Shown here: piece after piece, positions 1 to 4,192 of the stretch
Layout: every line of letters begins with the position of its first letter
Numbering within the stretch: the stretch's first letter is position 1
Source of the DNA: Phycisphaerae bacterium
GTDB taxonomy: Bacteria > Planctomycetota > Phycisphaerae > Sedimentisphaerales > Anaerobacaceae
Assembly: GCA_030602845.1 (NCBI GenBank)
Contig: JAUVYZ010000107.1
Coordinates: forward strand, 1 to 6,969
DNA length: 6,969 bases
Direction: 5' to 3'
The notes under the pieces: model-generated
Databases searched by the model: none
What the model was told of the DNA's origin: nothing
The model's input: only the letters and a program-made list of their open reading frames with translations
Translations under genes and position numbers: made by a program

Positions 1-45
1 AAAAAGGATTAACCGCAGAGAGTGCAAAGTACACAGAGAAGCAGT
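1..45. repeat. Degenerate GCAGAG-type short tandem repeat
   Basis: From base 15 there are three consecutive 9-nt units: GCAGAGAGT (15-23), GCAAAGTAC (24-32) and ACAGAGAAG (33-41). They share a (G/A)CA(G/A)AG core. The preceding 'ttaacc' and the unit type resemble the 'aaccGCAGAGg.cGCAGAG' intergenic repeats that I know from many bacterial genomes. The array is cut by the left window edge, so its full length cannot be seen. The units are imperfect, so this may be a decayed copy. Confidence 0.45.
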
Positions 46-195
46 ACCCCGTATCATAGGACGTGAAGTGTGCAGGAGTACCATCTATGACAACAAACGG
101 AAAATCTCGGTTGTTTTTCTTGCGTTCACGGCGCCAGATGCGCTGCCTTACATATATTCTAAGAAAGCAAGTTTCTATCAATTCAATCATTAACC
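46..195 (+). other. Non-coding upstream region of the oxidoreductase gene
   Basis: No recognisable gene lies here. The hexamer AGTACC occurs twice (43-48 and 77-82). A small GCGC-(5 nt)-GCGC dyad lies at 131-143. It is followed by an AT-rich stretch around 147-160 (contains TATATT at 153-158) that could supply a -10-like element. I cannot pair it with a -35 hexamer at 16-18 bp, so no promoter is called. The promoter of the downstream gene presumably lies here by position. Confidence 0.4.
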
Positions 196-202
196 AAGGA
201 GG
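196..202 (+). promoter_or_regulatory. Strong Shine-Dalgarno site for the oxidoreductase
   Basis: AAGGAGG lies 5 nt before the ATG at 208. It is a near-perfect anti-16S complement and fixes the start codon. The signal peptide begins directly after this start. This is the strongest ribosome binding site in the window. Confidence 0.85.
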
Positions 203-207
203 CAGAG

Positions 208-1569
208 ATGACTCAACCCATCAACAAGTCCAAAGTTAACCGTAGACAGTTTCTGAAACAGAGTGGTTCGCTCGCCGCGGGCGCGGCCGTGCTCGGCAGT
301 CTCGCGCCCGCCGTCTTCGCCGGGCAAGACAACACGATTCGCCTGGCGCTGATTGGCTGCGGCGGACGCGGCACCGGCGCCGTCGGCGACGCCCTGTCTG
401 TTCCCAACAGCGGGCCGGTCAAGCTGTACGCTATGGCCGATATTTACAAAGACCGATTGGAATCGCGCCACAAGGCGCTCCAGAAAAGGTTCCCGGACAA
501 AGTCGACGTCAACACGGACCGAAAATTCATCGGTTTTGATGCCTATCGCAAGGCCGTCGACATCCTCAAGCCCGGCGACATTGCCTTGTGCACGACGCGA
601 GCTTATATCCGGCCGGTGCACGTGGAGTACGCCATCCGCAAGGGCATCAATGTGTTTATGGAGAAGCCATTCGCGTCCGATCCGGGCGGTCTGCATCGAC
701 TGCTCCGTGCGGGCAAACTGGCCGAGAAGAAAAATGTCAATGTCCTCGCCGGGGTCCAGTGCCGTCACTCTCCGGCCCGCCAGGCGCTGATTGAGAGAAT
801 CCGCGACGGCGCTATGGGCGAGATACCGCTGATCCGCGCCAACCGCCTCGGCGGTGGTGGCTGGCTCAAGAATCAGGGCGACAATGCCAACAATATGATG
901 AGTCAACTGCAGTTCGGCAGGTCCCATCTGTTCTGGGTCGGCTCGGGCCACATGGTTGATAATCTGATCCACCAGATCGACGAGTGCTGCTGGATCAAGG
1001 ATGCCTGGCCGGTTTCTGCGGTCGGCCTCGGTGGCCGCGTACCTCGCAGCAAAGACTGCGGGCAGAACATCGACGTCTACTCAATGGAGTATACCTTCGC
1101 CGACGGAACCAAGGCGTTCTGTGGCTTTCGCCGTATCAACAAAACCCGCAGTGACTTCGCCACCTACATTCACGGTACCAAGTGCGCCGCACAGTTCTCC
1201 GGCAGAACGCACGCCGCTACCGTCCACATGTTCAAGAACCAGCGGATCGACAAGGCCAACATCGCGTGGACGCCCACAAAGGACGCTTACAGTCCCTGGC
1301 AGTACGAGTGGAACGTCTTTATCGACAGCATCCGCAACGATCGGCCGCATAATGAAGTGAAGCGCGCGGTCTACTCGGACCTCACGTCGCTCATGGGCCG
1401 CGCCGCCTGTCATACCGGCCAGACGGTCACCTGGGACCAGATGATGAAGTCCAACTTCCAGTTCTGCGACTATCTCGACGACCTGAGCTTCGACAGCCCG
1501 GCTCCCGTCAAAGCCGACGAAAACGGGCAATTCCCCGTCCCCATCCCGGGACAGTGGAAGGAGGTTTGA
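208..1569 (+). CDS. Tat-exported Gfo/Idh/MocA-family NAD(P)-dependent oxidoreductase
   Basis: A 453-residue protein of the Gfo/Idh/MocA family, whose members oxidise or reduce sugars, inositols and related polyols using NAD(P). Seen in the sequence: a twin-arginine signal (N-R-R-Q-F-L-K, residues 11-17), an alanine/glycine-rich hydrophobic stretch (about 20-36) and a likely cleavage site after A38 (AVFA|GQ). A Rossmann fold follows, with GCGGRG at 50-55. The family EKP signature is at 152-154, with K153 the usual catalytic/cofactor lysine. The C-terminal alpha/beta domain has D251 and H255 in a DxxxH arrangement, which I take as the active-site His region. Family knowledge: Tat export means the protein folds with its nucleotide bound before crossing the membrane, as in glucose-fructose oxidoreductase, so it would act in the periplasm. 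Such proteins are strongly amplified in planctomycetes, and their substrates are mostly unknown. The substrate here cannot be told. The gene stands alone and its GC content looks clearly higher than that of the genes to its right. Confidence 0.9.
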   Translation: MTQPINKSKVNRRQFLKQSGSLAAGAAVLGSLAPAVFAGQDNTIRLALIGCGGRGTGAVGDALSVPNSGPVKLYAMADIYKDRLESRHKALQKRFPDKVDVNTDRKFIGFDAYRKAVDILKPGDIALCTTRAYIRPVHVEYAIRKGINVFMEKPFASDPGGLHRLLRAGKLAEKKNVNVLAGVQCRHSPARQALIERIRDGAMGEIPLIRANRLGGGGWLKNQGDNANNMMSQLQFGRSHLFWVGSGHMVDNLIHQIDECCWIKDAWPVSAVGLGGRVPRSKDCGQNIDVYSMEYTFADGTKAFCGFRRINKTRSDFATYIHGTKCAAQFSGRTHAATVHMFKNQRIDKANIAWTPTKDAYSPWQYEWNVFIDSIRNDRPHNEVKRAVYSDLTSLMGRAACHTGQTVTWDQMMKSNFQFCDYLDDLSFDSPAPVKADENGQFPVPIPGQWKEV

Positions 1570-1689
1570 GGGCGATTCCGTTATACTTTTGAATGGCTCC
1601 TTCAGAACGCAGGGAAGGAAAAGCGATGTCCCGTCAGTGGACCTGTAATTGTAGGTCGTCAGAAAAAAGGGACACAAATGGCTGCAAGT
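1570..1689. other. Convergent intergenic spacer, no clear terminator
   Basis: This 120-bp gap lies between the oxidoreductase stop and the kdsA stop. It holds a 6-bp dyad TCCTTC (1598-1603) / GAAGGA (1614-1619) with a 10-nt loop, and a larger nested repeat at 1627-1674 that is listed separately. Neither dyad is followed by a T-run in either transcription direction, so I do not call a classical intrinsic terminator. One would be expected between convergent genes. No coding potential is evident. Confidence 0.5.
1627..1674. repeat. Nested inverted and direct repeat between convergent genes
   Basis: The outer inverted repeat is TGTCCC (1627-1632) with GGGACA (1669-1674). Inside it the hexamer CGTCAG is directly repeated (1632-1637 and 1657-1662). 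At the centre is a dyad GACCT (1640-1644) / AGGTC (1653-1657) that can be extended by two G-T pairs around an AATT loop. An A-run (1663-1668) precedes the right outer arm. The architecture may be an element remnant, a protein-binding site or a weak hairpin. Only the repeats themselves are directly seen. Confidence 0.45.
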
Positions 1690-2523
1690 TTAAGATTGGC
1701 ACCCACGTACAATCTCGAAAATTTCCTTGCACACTTTCAGTAAATCTTCGAGCCAGTCTATCGGCATAATGCAGCCGGCATCTGATTTTGCTTTTTCCGG
1801 CTCGGTATGGACTTCGATAAAAAGCCCGTTCGCACCGGCCGCAATCGCAGCTCTTGCAAGTATCGGAGCCATTTCTCGCCGACCTGCGCTTGCATTGCCG
1901 AGTCCCCCGGGCTGTTGCGTGCTGTGGGTCGCATCAAAAACGACCGGATGCCCTAACTTTTTCATAGTCTCGATGCTCGTCATATCATTGACCAGCCGAT
2001 TGTAGCCAAAAAATGTGCCCCGTTCGGTAAGTATAATTTTTTCATTACCGCAGGCACGAATCTTCTCGACCACATTTTTCATCTCAGCAGGTGAGAGAAA
2101 CTGGCCTTTCTTTATATTTACAGGCTTGCCCGTTCGCCCGCAGGCACAAAGCAAATCAGTCTGCCTGCACAGAAAAGCAGGGACCTGCAGACAATCGACA
2201 ACCTCAGCGGCAACAGCAGCCTGGGCCGGCTCGTGCACATCGGTCATAACAGGCAGGCCGGTTATGCGGCGGACCGCTGCAAGAATCTCCAGACCCTTCT
2301 CAAGTCCAGGACCGCGAAAGCTGGATATGCTGCTGCGATTGGCCTTGTCGAAACTCGCCTTGAAAATCATTCCGACGTTCGCCTTCTGACCGATATCGAC
2401 AAGTCTATTCGCAATATCGAGACAAATGTCTTTGCTTTCAATAACGCAAGGCCCCGCCATTACAAACAGGGGCCCATCCAGACCAATCTCAACATCACCG
2501 ACTTTGAAGTTCACTTTATTCAT
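1690..2523 (-). CDS. kdsA: 3-deoxy-8-phosphooctulonate (Kdo-8-P) synthase, metal-dependent type
   Basis: KdsA condenses phosphoenolpyruvate with arabinose-5-phosphate in the cytoplasm to give Kdo-8-phosphate, the committed step toward the Kdo of the LPS inner core. The 277-residue length is normal for the family. It is a TIM-barrel DAHP/KDOPS-type protein. Visible motifs are AGPCVIES (23-30), KASFDKANRSS (55-65, the stretch that separates KdsA from DAHP synthase), TDVHE (94-98), QVPAFLCRQTDLL (113-125), NIKKGQF (136-142), FDATHSTQQPGG (196-207) and EVHTEPEKAKSDA (237-249). The four metal ligands of the Aquifex-type enzyme match C26, H200, E237 and D248, with the same spacing as the Aquifex residues as I recall them. 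C26 stands where the metal-independent E. coli type has Asn. The ATG at 2523 is the first in-frame start. Its ribosome binding site is poor, with GGAG only one base from the ATG. It is the distal gene of the minus-strand cluster, 126 bp after the lipid kinase. Confidence 0.95.
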   Translation of the reverse strand: MNKVNFKVGDVEIGLDGPLFVMAGPCVIESKDICLDIANRLVDIGQKANVGMIFKASFDKANRSSISSFRGPGLEKGLEILAAVRRITGLPVMTDVHEPAQAAVAAEVVDCLQVPAFLCRQTDLLCACGRTGKPVNIKKGQFLSPAEMKNVVEKIRACGNEKIILTERGTFFGYNRLVNDMTSIETMKKLGHPVVFDATHSTQQPGGLGNASAGRREMAPILARAAIAAGANGLFIEVHTEPEKAKSDAGCIMPIDWLEDLLKVCKEIFEIVRGCQS

Positions 2524-2537
2524 ACTCCGTATCTCAT
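2520..2537 (-). other. Possible five-codon leader ORF overlapping the kdsA start
   Basis: An ATG at 2537-2535 opens a five-codon frame (M-R-Y-G-V) whose TGA stop (2522-2520) overlaps the kdsA ATG as ATGA. This arrangement would allow translational coupling and could compensate for the weak kdsA ribosome binding site. There is no clear Shine-Dalgarno site in front of the mini-ORF either, so chance is a fair alternative. Confidence 0.15.
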
Positions 2538-2649
2538 ACTAAACTAAAAGCTAAAAAACTAAAAACCATAATTCAAAACTCATTTTTTAATTTGATTTTG
2601 AATTTTAAGTTTTGGTTTTACATTTTTACTTTTTCACTTTTCGCTTTAT
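2524..2649. repeat. AT-rich repetitive spacer between lipid kinase and kdsA
   Basis: This 126-bp region is very AT-rich and strongly structured. Four CTAAA(A) units start at 2539, 2544, 2551 and 2559. The right half (about 2596-2645) is a series of TTTT-rich units such as TTTTAC, TTTTTAC and TTTTTCAC. Between the halves is a 9-bp inverted repeat AATTCAAAA (2570-2578) / TTTTGAATT (2596-2604), and AAAACC (2562-2567) can pair with GGTTTT (2614-2619), giving a long imperfect palindrome centred near 2587. On the minus strand it could act as a weak terminator after the lipid kinase or as an UP-element-like promoter region for kdsA. I cannot place defined -35 and -10 boxes. Confidence 0.5.
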
Positions 2650-3597
2650 TTATCCCAATGCTCTGATAATTCTTGTTCTTATCCCCGCCGGCTTGGCACC
2701 TTCCGGCACCATCACGTTGACGGCCCGCGGTATCACCGTAATTTCCATCGGCAAATCCGGCCCCGGGTCACCGTCAATCTCAGTCGCTATATGGGCACTT
2801 TCAGAGCTTACAGTGAAGTTTTTGCCCTGACGGTAAATAACATCGCCGCTTCCGGCATGCTGCTTCAAAATCGTCATCACCGAATGCTTTACCAGATGTA
2901 CGCGAGACGCACATTTATAAATACACACATCCAGCAGCCCGTCACCGAAATCAGCATGGTGCAATATCTGAAGTCCCATCGCGTATCTTGAAATATTTCC
3001 AACAAAAACCAGGCCGCAACCATTAAAAATCTCTTCACCATCTACTTCCACCTTCATTGCACCGAATTTATAAGTCCAGAATGTTCGCCATATCGGCCAA
3101 ACGTAATCAAGGTAATCTATGTGATGTCCCTTGCGCTGCTCGCTGACCCATTTGACTATCTGGCCGTCAAACCCAAAACCGGCTATGGAAGTAAAACATT
3201 TCCCATTTGCACTTCCGAGGTCCAGAGGCCGAATGTACCCTGCCTCGAATGTCCTTATTATTGTTTTTAATTTTTCATCAAAACCGAATTCATTTGCCAG
3301 CAAATTTTCCGTCCCGCAGGGCACTACCAGCAATGGCTTGTCACTGCCTTCCAGGCCGTGTGCAACCTCTCTGACGGTACCGTCACCGCCGACAACAACA
3401 ACCATTGCACAGTCGTAATCGACCGCCGCGTCCGTAGCCAATTCGCAGGCATTGTCCAGGGAGGTGGTCAGACTAACCCTGACGTCGAACCCTTTCTTGA
3501 CAAGGCATTCCTGAAACTGCCGGCTGGTCAGTTTGCTGCTGCTGGCACCGGACTTGGGGTTCACGATATAGGCGATATAGCCATCATCCGTCTTCAT
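2650..3597 (-). CDS. Diacylglycerol kinase catalytic-domain lipid kinase (DgkB/YegS-like)
   Basis: A 315-residue cytoplasmic or membrane-associated kinase of the DAGK_cat family (YegS, DgkB, sphingosine kinase fold), which uses ATP to phosphorylate a lipid alcohol such as diacylglycerol. The length is typical. Seen in order: NPKSG (13-17) at the N-terminal nucleotide-binding strand, GGDGT (70-74) as the ATP-binding signature, PCGTEN (93-98) corresponding to the usual PxGTxN, GFGFD (140-144), and a C-terminal EIDGD (273-277) matching the family DGE/DGD segment. No transmembrane segment or signal peptide is apparent. The ATG at 3597 lies 2 nt after the CYTH stop, with AGGG about 8 nt upstream inside the CYTH tail, so translational coupling is likely. 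The lipid substrate cannot be told from sequence. The family includes diacylglycerol, phosphatidylglycerol and ceramide kinases, and also some enzymes acting on isoprenoid or sphingoid substrates. Position next to kdsA suggests an envelope-lipid role, but that is inference. Confidence 0.9.
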   Translation of the reverse strand: MKTDDGYIAYIVNPKSGASSSKLTSRQFQECLVKKGFDVRVSLTTSLDNACELATDAAVDYDCAMVVVVGGDGTVREVAHGLEGSDKPLLVVPCGTENLLANEFGFDEKLKTIIRTFEAGYIRPLDLGSANGKCFTSIAGFGFDGQIVKWVSEQRKGHHIDYLDYVWPIWRTFWTYKFGAMKVEVDGEEIFNGCGLVFVGNISRYAMGLQILHHADFGDGLLDVCIYKCASRVHLVKHSVMTILKQHAGSGDVIYRQGKNFTVSSESAHIATEIDGDPGPDLPMEITVIPRAVNVMVPEGAKPAGIRTRIIRALG

Positions 3598-3599
3598 AA

Positions 3600-4172
3600 T
3601 TACGACCCTGGACTTCCAAAAAAAACTTTTCTTTCCTCTTTGCCGAGCTGACGAAGCTTTTCATCCATCAAAAACGCATAACTTTCTCCGATATGCGGCA
3701 AGTTTGCCAGCCCTAAATTCCTTTGTACATCAGCGATTCCTTCTTCGTCGGAGCCTTCTATTTCCACAAAATCACCTAACAACGGCAGCTCATCCAGAGA
3801 AACAACGCAATCACCGAGCCGCCAAATCCGACGCTTTTTTTCAAAAACCAGTACCTTTTCATATCCGAGTGCCGAAAGCAGCTTCGCAGCCGAATTGGCG
3901 TCTCCGACTTCAATTTCTATCTCCCGCCTTTTTTTGAATTCGTTTTTTTCTTTTGCACCTTTATAAGTCAAAAGAAATTTCTCACTCTTGCCTACCATTT
4001 GTCGCCGCAGCCGAAGACATCTGTCGCCTTTAGTCAGCTCCGTGTTTGCATCATCAAAATAGTAATCTGTCTGCAGCTGTTCTTCTAAAAACTCGGCGCC
4101 GAGTTCAGCTAACTTGCGCTTTATCTCTTTATGCGAATCAACCTTTAGCTTTGCTTCAATTTCGGTACACAT
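3600..4172 (-). CDS. CYTH-domain protein, class IV adenylate cyclase (CyaB)-like
   Basis: A 190-residue protein of the CYTH superfamily, whose members fold into a beta-tunnel that binds triphosphates with divalent metal. The hallmark ExExK is at the very N-terminus (E4-I-E-A-K8). Further charged strands line the tunnel: CLRLRRQ (52-58), LTYKG (68-72), KRREIEIEV (81-89), KKRRIW (112-117), SLDELPLLGDFVEIEG (125-140) and GESY (162-165). The overall pattern resembles the CyaB / class IV adenylate cyclase branch, which makes cAMP from ATP. CYTH proteins are often instead triphosphatases (inorganic triphosphate, thiamine triphosphate), and sequence alone does not decide. I start at the ATG at 4172. 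The frame can be opened one codon earlier at a TTG (4175), but that adds nothing. No Shine-Dalgarno sequence is visible. It lies 20 nt after the leuS stop and 2 nt before the lipid kinase start, consistent with one transcript. Confidence 0.85.
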   Translation of the reverse strand: MCTEIEAKLKVDSHKEIKRKLAELGAEFLEEQLQTDYYFDDANTELTKGDRCLRLRRQMVGKSEKFLLTYKGAKEKNEFKKRREIEIEVGDANSAAKLLSALGYEKVLVFEKKRRIWRLGDCVVSLDELPLLGDFVEIEGSDEEGIADVQRNLGLANLPHIGESYAFLMDEKLRQLGKEERKVFFGSPGS

Positions 4173-4192
4173 CAATAGATAACTGGCTATGA

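Noticed and set aside
120..158. Possible sigma-70 promoter (TTGCGT with TATATT)
   Set aside because: The two hexamers are 27 bp apart, far from the 16-18 bp optimum, and no better pair was found.
2..193. Frame open from the left edge to a TAA just before the oxidoreductase
   Set aside because: It contains the short repeat, has only a GTG at 68 as an internal start, and its translation resembles nothing I recognise. 64 open codons is within chance.
190..972. 260-codon open frame on the minus strand opposite the oxidoreductase
   Set aside because: It lies wholly antisense to a gene with clear motifs, and its translation shows no recognisable domain. It follows from the GC-rich codon bias of the real gene.
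1598..1619. 6-bp hairpin TCCTTC/GAAGGA as a terminator for the oxidoreductase
   Set aside because: The loop is 10 nt, the stem is short, and no T-run follows in either direction.
1081..1677. 198-codon minus-strand open frame overlapping the oxidoreductase 3' end and spacer
   Set aside because: Antisense shadow of the oxidoreductase with no family resemblance. Its start lies inside the nested repeat and has no ribosome binding site that I can see.
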